This document shows positions 1 to 13,200 of a stretch of DNA of 64,000 nt, in pieces. The notes below the pieces were generated by a model. The model was not told where the DNA came from and made no database searches. It saw nothing but the letters and a program-made list of their open reading frames with translations. The stretch is taken from the NCBI RefSeq assembly GCF_016808335.1, contig NC_053143.1:2637398-2701397 (forward strand), read 5' to 3'. How positions within the stretch are numbered: the first letter of the stretch is position 1; each line of letters starts with the position of its first letter. The position numbers and the translations under genes were made by a program. Origin of the DNA: Panicum virgatum. Taxonomy: Eukaryota > Streptophyta > Magnoliopsida > Poales > Poaceae.

Positions 1-352
1 TATTTTCAACTTGTATCGAATGTGTACCAAATAGAATTGAATGTAAAGAATTGTAGCAAGCATGAATGTCCATATGGCACAAAATTGTCATTACCAAACT
101 ACATGCATTACAGAAAAAAAAAGATACAGATTGACATGCCCAGTAGAACCACTTCACCATTCATGAACTACAAAAAGTCCCATGGTTTCCATAAGTCCCA
201 TGCACGACGCAAAAACCTAAACCACAGCACCGCTGACCAGCACGAGGAGCACAATGCCGATCTTTCGAGGCGCGCGCTACTGACTAACTAGAAGGAACAA
301 TGGCACGCAGGACCGAGAAGGAGGGGGGAGGAGCGTGATGGGCCTTAATTAC

Positions 353-938
353 CGATCTTGCGGACGTTGGTGTTGGTGAATAGGTACATAAGGAGGTGGA
401 CGGTGCGGAGGCTGAAGCTCTGGTTGTAACCGGAGAGCGCGGACTGCAGCTCCTTGTCGTCGATCATCCCGCTGCCGTCGCGGTCTGCCGCCTGGAAGCA
501 GGCCACCACGTTGGGGTCGGTCCCGGGCGGGAACGCGGACGGCACAAGCGACGCGAAGGGGCTCCCGCCGTAACCGCCCCCGTACGCCGGCGGCGGGGCC
601 CCGTAGGGCGCGGGCGCGTGCGGCGGCGCGCCGTAGGGAGCGGCGGACGAGGGCGGCGGGGCGCCGTAGGGAGGGGCGGACGAGGGCGGCGGGGCGCCGT
701 AGGGCGCGCCGTAGCCTCCGCCGCCGCCGCCGTAGGGCTGGGAGGAGGGCGGGGCGCCGTAGTTGGGCGGCGCGGAGGAGGAGGAGGAGGTCTTGCCTTC
801 CTTGGGGGGCTTGTCGCCGTAGGGCGGGGCGGAGGGGGCCGGGGAGGAGCCGTAGGGCGGCGGGGCGCCGTAGCCTCCGGCACCCCCGGCGCCGGGGCCG
901 TAGGGGTAGCCGGAGGCGGGCGGCGGGTAGCCGGCCAT
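353..938 (-). CDS. Penta-EF-hand calcium-binding protein (CML49/50-like), first exon only
   Basis: The start codon is at 938-936, and the reading frame runs about 195 codons to a GT donor just below 353 (junction after Lys-Ile, phase 1). The protein begins MAGYPPPASGYPYGPG and is a long Pro/Gly/Tyr-rich tail with repeated PPYGAPPPSSA-type units. It is followed by a first EF-hand loop, DRDGSGMIDDKE, and the segment SFSLRTVHLLMYLF. That layout is typical of plant penta-EF-hand proteins related to animal ALG-2, which bind calcium and dimerise. The remaining EF-hands must lie on later exons: nothing in 1-350 reads like the next exon, so the gene leaves the window inside intron 1. The open frame continues upstream to 1106, but the Met at 938 fits the family N-terminus. 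GC content is very high, as usual in grass first exons. Confidence 0.85.
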
Positions 939-3902
939 GGGGGCTTGTGGAGCGATCACACGGGAAGGGAGACGGTGGTGATGGTGGGGAATTGGGAATT
1001 GGGAATCAAATCGAGGCTGCGCTTCGAATGGAAATTTCTGCAGCGGAAGAGAGAAGAGAGCAGGCTTTATGACGTGGCGAATCGAAACGGTCTTGGACTG
1101 GGTCAACGGCTAGAATTAACCGCGGGCCACCCGACCCGACACGACCCGGTTCGAACTCGACTCGACGACGCGGCGGCTCCAGCGCGTGCGTGCGTGAGAA
1201 ACGAGCTTGAGCTGCGGCCACGGAGCAAGGAGTTGTGTTCACATCGCTATTTCTGAATGCGGGAACAAACGCAAATATTCGGAGTCACGCGCGTGAGTGC
1301 TAGCGAAGGCGGCGTAGAATCTACGGGCTCTCTGCAAGTAAACCAAGGTATTGTTCTTCTTCCTCTCGCGATCGAGGTTGGGAGATCGCCGCCGGCCGGG
1401 GGTGGTGGTTGAGGAGGCGGTTGTAGGATTCCAGGGTTAGATCTATTTCTATGATCGGCGGTTTTTGAGGGAGAGATCGATGTGATAATGACTCTACCGA
1501 CTAACGGTTCGGTCGACATTGGAGGCAAGGTGGCATGGGAGTGCCACTGTGGGGGCTCCTGTGTATCTTCTAGAAGATAGTTAAGCAACTCATATATAAA
1601 GTCCACCAAGACTCAGCTGATGACTCATTCAACATTTTACTAAAACAGTGTTGAAATAGTATTTTGAAAAATGTTGAAATAATAGTTAGAAAATGTTGAA
1701 ATAATAGTTCAAAAATGTTGAACATCAACATTTTCCCATCTTCTTTGTCATCGGTGGCCGACGACGGAGGTGCGGCGGCCGGCAGCGGAGGCGCTCCGGC
1801 AGGGCGGGTGGCGGCAACGGAGCAAGCAGGTGGCGCGCGGAGCAGGCTGCGCAGGCGGATCCATCAGCGGCAGAGTAGGCGACACAGGCAGAGCATGCGA
1901 TGCAGGCCGAGTAGGCGGCGTCGACGTCGGCAATGCGCGGGCAGCCCCTATGGCGGAGCAGGCGCGCGGCAGGGGCAGCGGGTGGCGCAGCCACCACAGC
2001 GGAGCAGACGCGTGGCGGAGGCAGCGAGCGGCGCACCGCGGCGAAGCAGACGTGCAACCGCGCGGGGAGCGATGCGGGCATGTGGCGGCGGTAGGAAGAG
2101 GAGAAGGGGGAGAGAGAGGGGATGGTAGAATTTGGAGTGAATCCAAGGGTTATGATTGATTGCACGAATCTCAAACAGTGCAAGGCGGGGAAGAAAAAAT
2201 CTTTCGAAAGATGGATAGGATTTCCGGTGTCATTGGCAAGGCGGGGCTGGACCCCTGGCAAATGGCGGTGGGCCCAAAAAGAAGGTCGGGTCGAAGATCG
2301 GCGGTGGGTGGGCGAGCGTTGGGTGGGTCGACGGGCGGGAACACGACGGCGGGAGGGAGCACGTCGTGGACCGCCATGGACCTTCTGCAAGGTCTTGCCT
2401 CCCAGTCACGCATGTTGCTCCTAATGAGATCCGAGAAGAAGCAAGCCCACTGTATACTGTCATCCAAATAGAAGATTTCGTAGACATTCTTTCAAATGGG
2501 CCAAGATCAGGCCGCAGCCCAACTACTAGCTTGATGGGTGAAGCCCAACTCCGGAACAATAGCACGTGTCGTTGCTGCTGTCATCGCTTAGAGATGAAAA
2601 TGGTCGGAAAGGATCGATAGAAGACTCCACCACTTTCACTTTTATATTTTTTTACTTGAAAACAAAAACGATACAATATTATTGGAAACAAAAACGGCAT
2701 GTGTGTTCCGATAAAACTGAAAATGAAACTATCCGGCCGATAGCACATAAAAAATGATGGAAATCCATCAAAACAATATTTCAAAACATATCAAAGCATA
2801 GCCATGACACTAGCAATATAATTCGATACATCTGTTAAGCAGTACCAATGATTACCGCATCAGATCATACATCACACATGTAGCATACATATTCGAGGTT
2901 CCAAACGTCAATTTATGTGAATAGCCTCAATTCTCTAAACATCACAAATCACATAACAAATGAAGTACTAATTAACTTGGGCTTTTGGATTGGAAAAATG
3001 CAAAGCACATCCATGGAAGAAAAAACACAGAAGAAATAAAAATGATGCCGTAACAAAAATGAAACTCTAGCCTTTATGAGTATCTCGAGGGAAATTACTC
3101 AAAAAAAAAAGAGTATTTCGAGGGAAATATCAGCGAGCTAAGTGAAACTTTCACTGGTATTTATATTAGTTATTAGTACCGGAGCCACTGATACGTGGAC
3201 CAGCAAAATCAAGTGGGGCCATCACTAGTGCTCTCTGTCTCTGTCCTTATCTTCTCTCCCTCTGGTTCCTCGTCTGGGCATATCTAGTTTACGGTCGCAT
3301 GTTTATTTTCATTGGTACAGTCTATTTTCCGACATCTTTAGTCTTTCCCTTTTTGGCATATATGTCCAGGTCCCGTACTTCCAATTAGGCGAGACACCAA
3401 AATCAATCCTGGCGCTACAGAAAATGAGATTCCCCCACTGACCCTCACCCTTTTGCATCCCGCAGGCAGGAATTATTTCTCAGAAGCGATTCTTTTTTTT
3501 CAGATTGTAAGAAAATTGTGTGTAAAATTTGGATGGGGAAAGTGCGTGAAAAATATTTAAAACAAAAACTTTTTCACTAAAAAATTTATTGAATACAAAA
3601 TTTGTGTTCCAAATTATTTATGCAAATTTGTTCAAACAAAAAAGTTTTGCATGTATATATTTTGTTGAAATACAAAATTTTGTATAAACGTTTGTAAGAA
3701 AACTCAGAAAAAAATTGGGATAAAATTTTTTGAAACAAAAAAGAAATCTGAGAGAAAAAAATTAGAACCAGAATTAAAAAAAACAAAAATTCAGAACCAA
3801 AAAACGACAAACAAAACATTTGAACAACAAATTCATGAACCAGCAAAAAAAATTTATGGACAACTTTTTTAAAAAAAAATTATACAGCAACAAAAAAAGA
3901 AA
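939..3902. other. Intergenic stretch, no gene supported
   Basis: This holds the upstream region of the penta-EF-hand gene (about 939-1260), a GC-rich block at 1740-2350 whose many open frames overlap on both strands and look like compositional shadows, and an AT-rich block at 2600-3900 with no coding signal. Conserved coding sequence was not recognised. Confidence 0.5.
1625..1735. repeat. AT-rich tandem repeat (about 21-22 bp, aaaatgttgaaataatag type)
   Basis: Three to four imperfect units built on the words aaaatgttgaa and ataatagtt lie side by side, and the flank holds inverted copies (tcaacatttt). It resembles the edge of a transposon, but I could not find a matching partner end. Confidence 0.5.
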
Positions 3903-5053
3903 GAGTAAAATGCACCACCGGCCCTTGAACTTGGCAGCGGGTGTCATCCAGGTCCCCGAACTCCCAAAATGCACATATGCATCCCCAAACTTGTTAGTTG
4001 ATTCACGTGATGTCCTCAAACTTGTTAATTGGTTCACGTGAGGTCCAAATCACCATTAATCTTGTTAAACCACCAGCGTGTCAAGCTGATTAGGCGCTGT
4101 GACATGTGGAGCCCACTTGTCATATTAATATCCTCCCTCTTCCTTCCTCCGTGCGGTGGCCAGGGCTGCAGAATGCCGCGCCGCGCCGGTGGCCGAGGGC
4201 CACGAACGCGTGCCGGTGGCCAGGGCCGGGGGTGCCGCGCCGCCCCGGCGGCCGAGGGCCCCTCCCGCGCGCCGGCGGCCGGGTGGGGGCGGCGGCCGCG
4301 CAGGCGGCTTGCAGGGCCGGCGGCCTACCACGCCGCGGCTCCACCCAGGAGCAGGAGGCGGCGGGGCGCAGGGTGCCGCGCCACACCGGTGGCAGGGTCG
4401 TGGGGTGCTGCGCCGCGCCGGTGGCCAGGGTCGGGGGTGCCGCGCCGCCCCGGCAGCCGAGGGCCACGCCCCCTCCAGCCGGCCCCGCCTCGGCCGCTGC
4501 CCGGAGGCCGCCACCGCCTCATGCCGCCCCCTCCGACCGCCGCCCCTTTGTGAGGCACCGCACGGCCAGGGGCGCCGCACGGGCGCCTCACGGCCAGGCC
4601 GCGGCCGTGGGTGCGGCCAGGGCGCTCTCTCTGCACCTCGTCCTCGCCCGCGGTTGATGGGCGGCGCCGCCTGGAGCAGGAACCGCCGCTCCGCCCCCAA
4701 CGGCGGGAGCGAGCTCCACCGCGGCTCCACCCCACTTGGCGAGCGGGAGCCGTTGCGCGCGTACTTTGCAGGGTGCCACCGCCGCCGCGGCGTGGTAGGC
4801 CGCTGTCGCCGCTACACCGCACGGGGGAGGAAGGAAAAGGAAGGAGGAGGACGGATCTGACATGTGGGCCCCACAAGTTAGGTCGACGTCATCGTCCAGT
4901 TAGCTTGACACGCTGGTGGTTTAACCAGAGTAATGGTGATTTGAACCTCACGTGAACCAACTAATAAATTTAGAGATGCAAATGCGCATTTTTAGAGTTT
5001 GGGGACTTTGATGACACCCCTGCCAAGTTCAAAGGCCGGCAGCGCATTTTACT
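3903..5053. mobile_element. Non-autonomous Mutator-like element with long terminal inverted repeats
   Basis: The left end (agtaaaatgcaccaccggcc) and the complement of the right end (agtaaaatgcgctgccggcc) are near matches. The similarity continues inward for more than 200 bp on both sides, through the words ttggttcacgtgaggt and taaaccaccagcgtgtcaag, and into the CT-rich tttccttcctcc block. An A-rich 9-bp direct repeat aaaaagaaa borders it (3894-3902 and 5054-5062), the duplication size used by Mutator elements, although its low complexity weakens it. The 700-bp centre is extremely GC-rich, with repeated gccggtggccgagg words and overlapping long open frames on every strand. No transposase is present. 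It may be a Pack-MULE-like carrier of GC-rich genomic sequence. Confidence 0.75.
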
Positions 5054-5062
5054 AAAAAGAAA

Positions 5063-6137
5063 AATTGAGGCAGCCATCGCAGCGCTTTCAACTCACTAGC
5101 ACTAGCATAGCTGACGAGCAAAAGTGCCGCCGCAGCTCCTCCGGCCACGCCGGGCTCCGTTGTCACCGACGCCGGCCACGTCTGGGCCATGCATCCCCGC
5201 CCGCCGTGTGGAGTTCCAGACGCTGGCTTGCCACCCTCCTTGCTCAATGCTCACCGCTATATAGCTCCGCAGTCCGCACCTCTCTGTGCATGCTGCAGGC
5301 TGCCAGCAAGAAGATGGTCGCAGGAAAAGAATCCAGCAAAGAGAAGAGAGAGAAAGCGGAAAGGAGAAAAGAAAAGGAGAAGACTAGACACTGGATGAAG
5401 ATGCGAGAAGATAGCGACGTGGGCGTGGGACCCTCCATGTGAATTGGTTTGCGCTTTGCGAACTGGACGGGTGCAGGTCGGATTGACCGTGAGGTGGCTT
5501 CCATCGGGTGACTGTAGAATTAGTACTGGCTCCTGTTTGGAACCAAACTTTTTTCAGAAGTCCCTATCACATCAAAAAGAATTTTACTATTTTATAGTAT
5601 TAAATAAATTCTGTTTATAAATGTTTTTTGACAGCTGAGTGCTTTTTCGCGAGACGAATCTAATGAGTCTAATTAATTCATAATTTGCTACAGTGATGCT
5701 ACAGTAACCATTCGATAATCATAGATTAATATACCTCATTAAATTCGTCTCGTAATTTAACCCCAGAGTTCTGCAGTTAGTTTTATAATTAACTTTTATT
5801 TAATACTTCTAAATACTAAAAAAATTCCAGGGACTTAAAAAAAATCCCTGGAATCAAATCGAAGCCAAGGGGCAGCTGGGAGCAGGAACTGTGGGCGTAC
5901 GTGGTGGCCTGCCCCGCGCAGTTCAGCGTTGAGCTCGTCCTCTCACGCGCCCCGCTACTGCTGCCACTTGCTTGCGATCTCGCTCGACTGCGGTGCAGGT
6001 AAAAAGGAAGGAAGGAAATGGTGCCACCGCGGCCGGACCGGACCGGGAGTTGCTAACGACCACACACCTGACATGTCCATCGTTCTAGCAACGCTTCTCC
6101 ACATCTGACATCTCCGTCAGGCAGATAAGCCCACCGA
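5063..6137. other. Intergenic and upstream region of the saccharopine-dehydrogenase-like gene
   Basis: A possible core promoter (ctatatagctcc near 5258) precedes short open frames that I do not recognise. A MITE fills 5526-5870. The last 250 bp before 6138 form the probable promoter and 5' UTR of the following gene. Confidence 0.4.
5526..5870. mobile_element. MITE, family A (ctacagtgatgctacagtaacc core)
   Basis: The ends carry the tgtttggaaccaaa type sequence seen in the other family A copies. The core words are gagacgaatctaatgag, aattaattcataatttg and gctacagtgatgctacagta. Related copies lie at about 18600, 25141 and 27048. The superfamily is not settled from sequence alone, and the boundaries are approximate. 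Confidence 0.7.
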
Positions 6138-9100
6138 ATGGTCGCCATGGCCATGGTCCGAGCATGCGCGCCTCCTGCCGCCGCACCCTCCACCAGGGAC
6201 GACGCTGCCTCCCAGGTGAAGAGGTCGTCCTACTCCTCGAGGACCGCCCGCGTGCTCGTGCTCGGCGGCACCGGCCGCGTCGGGGGTTCCACGGCCACCG
6301 CGCTCTCCAAGCTCCGCCCCGACCTCAGCGTCCTCGTCGGAGGAAGGAACCGGTGGGTGCCTCTGCCTCGATACCAGTACCATCCACTGGCCACCTCCTC
6401 TGCTCTGGTCCATTGCCTCGTTTTTATCCTCTTCTTCTGTTCCGGCTGCGTAACCGCCGCTTGCTGATGGGCAGGGAAAAGGGTGAATCCTTCGCATCTA
6501 AACTCGGAGAGCGATCTGAGTTTGTCCAAGTTGATACCCGCGACGCAAGAATGTTGGAGGAAGCGCTACAAGGTTAGTAATGCTAATTGCTAATGCAGCA
6601 CCCTACTAATTCTGCACTGATTCCGCGACTTGTTGTACACTTCACCGATTGATGCTACGATTGCACGCACAATAGAAGTAGCAGTAACCCTCTTAATGAA
6701 ATATGGTTGGGTCCATCGTACCCATCCGGTCGAGTTTTTATAGCAGTAGCAGTAACTGCTCTTCCAAAGCTCCTCACTTTTCCTAACTCCTTAATAATCT
6801 AATCCTTATACTTGAGCCCTAAACCAATGTCTACTTTAGGCTTAACTACCTTAAATCTCTCCCTCCCCAGGTGTGGATTTAGTTGTCCATACTGCTGGGC
6901 CTTTCCAAAGGGCGGAGGAGTGCACCGTGTTGCAGGCAGCAATATCTACAAAGGTAGAGCAGACACATGCCATGCTTTTGAGTTTTGAGGCTCAACTCAA
7001 TTTCATATAAGTATTGTGTTAAGTTTCCTGATAAGATTAAGCAATGCCTAACTCAATCACCTGCAAATGCTATTGGCACAACTTCAAATATTTTACTGAA
7101 CAGACAGCATATATTGATGTTTGCGACGACACTGACTATTCCTGGCGAGCAAAAGGTTTCCATGAACAAGCGAAATCCGCTGGTGTCCCAGCTATTACTA
7201 CTGCCGGCATATATCCTGGAGTGAGCAATGGTCTCCACATTTCCCTCAATACAGTTCCTCAGATTTGCCTTTTGTTTGTCTCTTTCTGTTGTCCAGTATC
7301 TAATGTATGCTCTTCAATATCTCAGTGTTTATTAATGTGCTGTATTGTTCTCTTCTGACAGTGATGGCTGCTGAACTTGTCAATGCTGCAAGAAGTGAAA
7401 ATGATGGCGAACCGGAAAGACTAAGGTTAGAGTTCGTCATTGTCTACACAAAATCAAATGTCAAAATACAGTGTATTTAAAAAGGATGGTTGGATTAATT
7501 TTTTGTGCTGCCATATAGTAATTAGATTGTTCCGATTAATTTTTTGTGCTGCCATATAGTAATTAGATTGTTCCCAATGATATGTCCCCTTCTCCTAATT
7601 GATACGTGAATAATTATGTTATCTTCAAAATACCTGCATAAGCATTGCATTGTACGAATCACTGTCAACCACGGTTCCATGATTTGTGAAGCTAGCAGCA
7701 AGTAATTTGATGCATCCATACCTATGTTGTATGTTGCTAAATCCCTTTTCTAGATTCTTTTACTATACTGCAGGTTCTGGTGGCGCTGGTCCAACAATAC
7801 TGACAACAAGTTTCCTGCTTCTTGGGGAAGATGTAATTGCATACAACAAGGGTACTTCATACTACTTCATTAGTGCGCCTTTGGTGGTCCTCGGAGAAAT
7901 CTTAAAGTCATTCTTATTTCTATTACTATTACTAATCCAGGAAAAGAAATCAAACTGAAGCCCTACAGTGGAGCTCTGAACATTGATTTTGGAAAAGGGG
8001 TCAGAAAGAAAAATGTTTACTTATTGTAAGTAGTTTTCGCCAATTTTTACCGTTCCATATCTTATATTTGACAAAACAGAGACCCAATATAGCCACAAAA
8101 AGAAGCAAATGGATTTGACATTACATTACTGATTCCAGGAATTTGCCTGAAGTGAGGAGTGCCTTTAAGATTTTAGGTGTACCAACTGTCAGTGCTCGAT
8201 TTGGTACTTCTCCTTTTTTCTGGAATTGGGGAATGCAGGCTTTCGCAAACTTCTTACCTGTTGTATGTCTTTTTTCTCAGATTATGCATCATCAAGTTAA
8301 TTCATCTGAACCCTTCTTCTAGTTTTATTTACCAGTACTAACAAAATTAACGAAGGTTACAAACAGCTATTAGCATCTGCCTTTCAGCAATTACAACATT
8401 TAGCCAGTAATTCTTGAATTAAGATTAAACGATATATATTTGACTGGAATCCAGAATGTATACATAAATGATATTTTTGATTGAATTGCAGTTAATTTGA
8501 TCTCAGTGCCTGACTCCATCTTTCTCTTTCCAGGAGTTCTTGAGGGATAAAAATAAGGTTCAAAAGTTAGTCATGTCAGTTGATCCTTTGGTCCGAGCAA
8601 TTGATGGCATTGCAGGAGAGCGTGTCTCCATGAGAGTAAGTTCTTTATATGTGTGAGAGGAGTGGTACTTGACCGCTAATGGTCATTGCCTGATACAGTC
8701 ATTTAGTTTTTTTCTGCAGGTAGACTTGGACTGTTCAAATGGCCGGAATACCATTGGACTATTTACTCATAAGAAGCTATCTGTGTAAGTACAAAAGCAT
8801 GAACATTGAGCATTTTTGACACCCAATACGTAATTGATATCTAGTATTATAATCTTAACATTGTCACCACCAACCATCTGATTACTTGCAACAATTACGA
8901 AGCTTCTCATTTGTCCAAAGCACAACACAATATGAACTGATGGTTTCCTTTGATTTACAACATCATCCTGTGGAAACCCTCCGTTCCATTTTTTGTTTAA
9001 ACCTGGGAAAAATATCTGGTTCAGATTTTAGTTTTCTTTGTATTATCTTACACTGTTAGAAGTTACCATAAGGAATACTGCCTCTACTGCATCTAAGCAT

Positions 9101-9528
9101 GCTATATTGGAATTTTTCAGATCAGTGGGCTTTGCAACAGCTGCATTTGCTTTGGCGGTTCTTGAGGGCAACACCCAGCCAGGTGTTTGGTTTCCAGAAG
9201 AGGTTAGTAATGCTTGAATGGAAGAAGAAAGGAAAGGAGGATTTACATAGGAGCTTTGTTCCCCCAAACTAAACTGTCTCAGTTTGCTGTAATGCAGCCA
9301 GAGGGAATAACAGTCGAAGCAAGGAAGCTTCTTCTTGAGCGTGCATCTCAAGGGACAAGCAACTTCGTGATGAACAAGTGATTTCTCTTTTGCCAACCTA
9401 AAAAACAGTACATAATGTTCCAACTCATATTTTGTTTGAGCTAAACATGTTCATCCACTTGAATTGGCAGGCCTTCATGGATGGTAGAAACTGATCCAAA
9501 GGAAGTCGGGCTAGGAATTTATGTGTGA
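6138..9528 (+). CDS. Saccharopine dehydrogenase-like NADP-binding protein, probably plastidial
   Basis: Thirteen exons join without a frame break: 6138-6352, 6475-6572, 6871-6953, 7104-7230, 7362-7425, 7754-7851, 7941-8025, 8139-8262, 8534-8635, 8720-8784, 9121-9202, 9298-9377 and 9471-9528. All introns are GT-AG. They give 1281 nt and a 426-residue protein. Residues about 1-35 are Ala/Ser/Arg-rich like a plastid transit peptide. A Rossmann nucleotide-binding fold then starts with VLVLGGTGRVGG. The conserved blocks DLVVHTAGPFQ, AYIDVCDDTDYS and TAGIYPGVSN match the saccharopine dehydrogenase NADP-binding family. It is much shorter than bifunctional LKR/SDH of lysine breakdown, so I infer a distinct oxidoreductase-like protein of unknown substrate. 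Two further in-frame Met codons follow closely (6147, 6153); the first was chosen. The 3' end faces the CcdA gene. Confidence 0.9.
7493..7574. repeat. Two-copy 41-bp tandem repeat inside an intron
   Basis: The unit beginning gattaattttttgtgctgcc occurs twice in perfect succession (7493-7533 and 7534-7574) in intron 5 of the saccharopine-dehydrogenase-like gene. Confidence 0.85.
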
Positions 9529-10280
9529 GAAGATTAAGTGTGCTTAAATTCTTGGATGCTTGACAGAGCTTGACTAAATCTAAGGAGTAAAAAGATGTTG
9601 AATGTGACAGCCAGCACCCAGCAGCATGTCAAAGTCCCCCAGATTGAGCAAGAATTTTTTTTAATGATTGGTTGGGCTATCTTTATTTTGAAAGGGTTGT
9701 ATACAAAAATGATGGTTATAAGGGAAAAAAACTAGTATGGGCGGATAAAACAGTTTTGTGCACCACAAGCCACATGCTTGAATGGCAGTGGAAGCACGGT
9801 AAATACAGCATCCTAGACCCAGAAACCATTCGATGTTCATCTCTCCACATATCCGCATTAGGATAAGTTATGCATCGCCTCACTTATTTTCAGCATCACC
9901 TCTGTGCAAAAAATTTAAACCAGAAGGTATTTGGTCGTTGACGCCCATAAGGAATTTGACCACTGAATTTGGACCCGCCACATGCCCTGATAACCAGTGT
10001 TGGTCATTAGTTGAAGCCCCGATCCTTAGGTACATACGCATATATGGATTTCCATGTATTATATCAATCCTTCCAGTCTCTGGATGTAAGTAATTTTAAC
10101 AGGGTACACCTCCAATTATTGAGGCCCTTACAGTACAGACTAATGAGGTAAAGATGTCTTGGCTGTATAAAATCATTTACACGCCTATACATTGTAGAGA
10201 GAACCAAAAATACTCTCAGTGCTTGATCATTACCTACTGTACATCTGAAGACATTGCTATCACATGTTCAATGGACTGTC
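9529..10280. other. Convergent 3' region between two genes
   Basis: This is the 3' flank shared by the saccharopine-dehydrogenase-like gene (plus) and the CcdA gene (minus). It presumably holds both 3' UTRs. No conserved coding sequence or transposon ends were recognised. Confidence 0.5.
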
Positions 10281-13200
10281 CTACATTGCCATTGATGTTG
10301 CAGGAAACACCCTGTCCAGAAGGGTGTAGACACCTCCACCAAGTAGAAATGCACCACTGTCGAAAAAATGTTAGTGCAAGAAGTATCCCTAGTAAAGGAA
10401 AGAGTATTGGAAGGAACAATTGATAATGATCTTTACATCAGGTCAGTAGTTTACAAAAAAGGGTTCATATGCCATTTCATGTGTGTTGTTTCTTTAGCCA
10501 ATCTATATATCCAAAGCCCAAGAGTAAATCAAGTTAGCTAGTTTATGACGCAGACTCAGAGTGATTATGCAAGGACAGAGTGTGCAATCTGAAAGTTAGA
10601 AAAGTTGCTATTAAGACTTTGACTAGAAAGCACAAGATGCTAATGGATATTAAGCTCAACATTTATTTGTTAAGAGAAAACATTCAAATGTCAGTATGGA
10701 GTAGGTACCTGATTGGGTTTATCCATGCTGAATATCTTCTGAATGACAGCAAACTCTACATAAGGCAACTAAGTTAATTATGAGGGGCATAAAAGAGAAT
10801 AAAAACACATTTGGTCTATTAGTCTAGAGCAGTCTTGAGAGCAATTCAAGGTTTAAATCCTGTTCGAATAGGTCGGCACGAAGAAATAGAAAGCATCCAT
10901 ACCTGCAATGCTCCAGCAAAAGAAGCTGCAATAAGAAGAGGCGCAACATAGCCCGTTGTGTATGTCAACAACAAGCTTCCTCCAATAATGGGGTCCTGAC
11001 AGAAAAAAAGGTTGAAGTTGTGGTGACAGAATATCCTCATCATTCAGAAAGACAAAAGCTAGGGGAAGCATATAATACAAAATAAAGTACCGCACGGCAG
11101 GATGTGATTTACTAATTTTTGACAGTGTCTTCCCCTGTGTTGAAGTTTAAACAACAGTAATAAACTTTTGACTACTTAGACAACTTATGTATCCAATAAT
11201 ACATACTCTTGAAGTGGCAACATATCCCAGAAGGGTAGCAAGAACAGGTGTGCTGCAAGGTGATGCTGCTAATGCAAATGTAAGACCAGCAAGATATGCT
11301 TGTACACCTGATATAATATAAAATAGGTGACAAAAGAAATATATTATTTTGAGTAAAAAGAAACATAGTGATACACAGATTAGTATTTTTTCGTTAGGAA
11401 ATAAACGATGACGTCAGGAGGCATCACTTGAAGGGAGGTTAGCAGCAGCAGCTCGAGGGTCAAAATCACTGAAAAAGGAGGGAAGTTGCAACTCGAGTAC
11501 CTGTTAAATACATAATAACATGAAATTAAAACATTAAGGCGAAATTTGCGTGCTAATAATACAGACACAAGATAAAAAAACATAAATGTCATTTCATCAG
11601 AATGAATGAACTACCACTACAGTCAGTTTATACAAACAAATTACCAATATAATGAGAAACCAAGAAACACAGGTATCAAATCTGCTCATAAATGATTTAA
11701 CTTAAGGAAATGATGCAGGAAGAAATTTTTCTTGACATGCTCCAGTTTATCCAAATTTTCATTTTGCAGTGATTTACCTCCAGAAGGTTCAGTCCCATGA
11801 TGATGGCCAACCCAGAAGCAGCCACTGGGAGTCCTTGTCCAACCTGACCATAAGCCTTTCCAGCAAACGAAGCAGCAACACCAAGAATAGCTAAGGTTGT
11901 TGCCAGTCCTAATGAAAATGCTATTGAATTTCCGATAACCTAATAGATAGGAAAAGCCATGTCACATACTCAAATACCAGTAATTATATCAAGGGAAGTA
12001 TCCAGCTGGAAATGTCAACCTTTAATCATTACAGATGCTAGGCTTAATAACTCAACTAAGTGCTTTAGCGGAGGTAAGTTTTTGGAAATATGCATCCTAA
12101 CTTCTATGTCATGCAGAACCACTTGTTCATTAATCTTAAATTACCTCAGTTCGGCCTTTTCCAGAGCCAAATGCACCTAAAAGTTTATGAAGAAAGAATT
12201 ATGTCAGAGTCATGAGTGACAACTAATTCTGAAGATGAATCTAACAAACATCTCAAACGATAACCACTATATTCACCTATATATCCCAGGGTCAATGGCA
12301 GAACGCTGAGTGTACATGGAGACAAACTTGTTACAAGTCCAGCACCGAAAATGACTGCCAAGCTGGAGGGTAAAGGTAAAGGTGAGGCATAAGAGATGCA
12401 AGCATTAGGCAATAGGCAGAAAAATTGAAAATGCCGAGCAGGTAGAAATGTCAACAAGAAGTTAACATAAGTGAAAAGGAACATACCTAGAGAAACTAAG
12501 AGCAGATAGCTGATCCTGAACAGCCTCATTAGCCTGCTGTCCAGCAGAAAACAGCAAACCCCCAAACCAATCTCCAATGCCAAGATCGGCCAAAAGAAGT
12601 TCTGATGATCCGTGCTGGTGAAAAGCAAGCAGTTTGCAGGGATTGATGCACAATAAATATCACTGTAATGGAAAGCAAATGGATGCAAAAAAGAAAGAAC
12701 AGGAGACATAAATTGACTACATTACAAGTGAGACATCCTACAGCTTATGCAATGGATGATAATAATATCTCTTGACAAATTAGCCATGCTGTAATCATAA
12801 CTTGACACGGGTAATCAGGATCAAACAACTCCTGAATGAACATTAAACAGTGAACATGTAACATATTTGAAGGCACGTGTGATTCTCCTAACCAGAGGAT
12901 CCAATAGCTCGGCAGCATTAGCGGCCCCAGCGGCAACCAAACTCCCCACTGCAACCCACACATCGCCTTCATGTCAGTCACGGCCATTCCATCGAACAGA
13001 CTGCAACCAAAGTAAGCATGCCGGGAAGTTGGGAACAGGGAAGCTCAGAGCTATACCTGCCACAGACGTCAGCAGCATCGGGCACGGCCGAAGGAGCGAG
13101 CGCTCCCCCGATCTGACTCCACGAACCGCTGTATGGTCAAACAAAAACATAAAAAAAAGAGAGGAAGAGGCGGAATAATCAGATAATGGCGCTCGAGCAA

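Noticed and set aside
22..291. 89-codon plus-strand frame at the left edge
   Set aside because: No recognisable domain, and it lies in what is probably intron 1 of the minus-strand penta-EF-hand gene.
4029..4960. Several overlapping GC-rich frames in the Mutator-like element core
   Set aside because: Long frames occur on both strands with no recognisable domain; treated as compositional.
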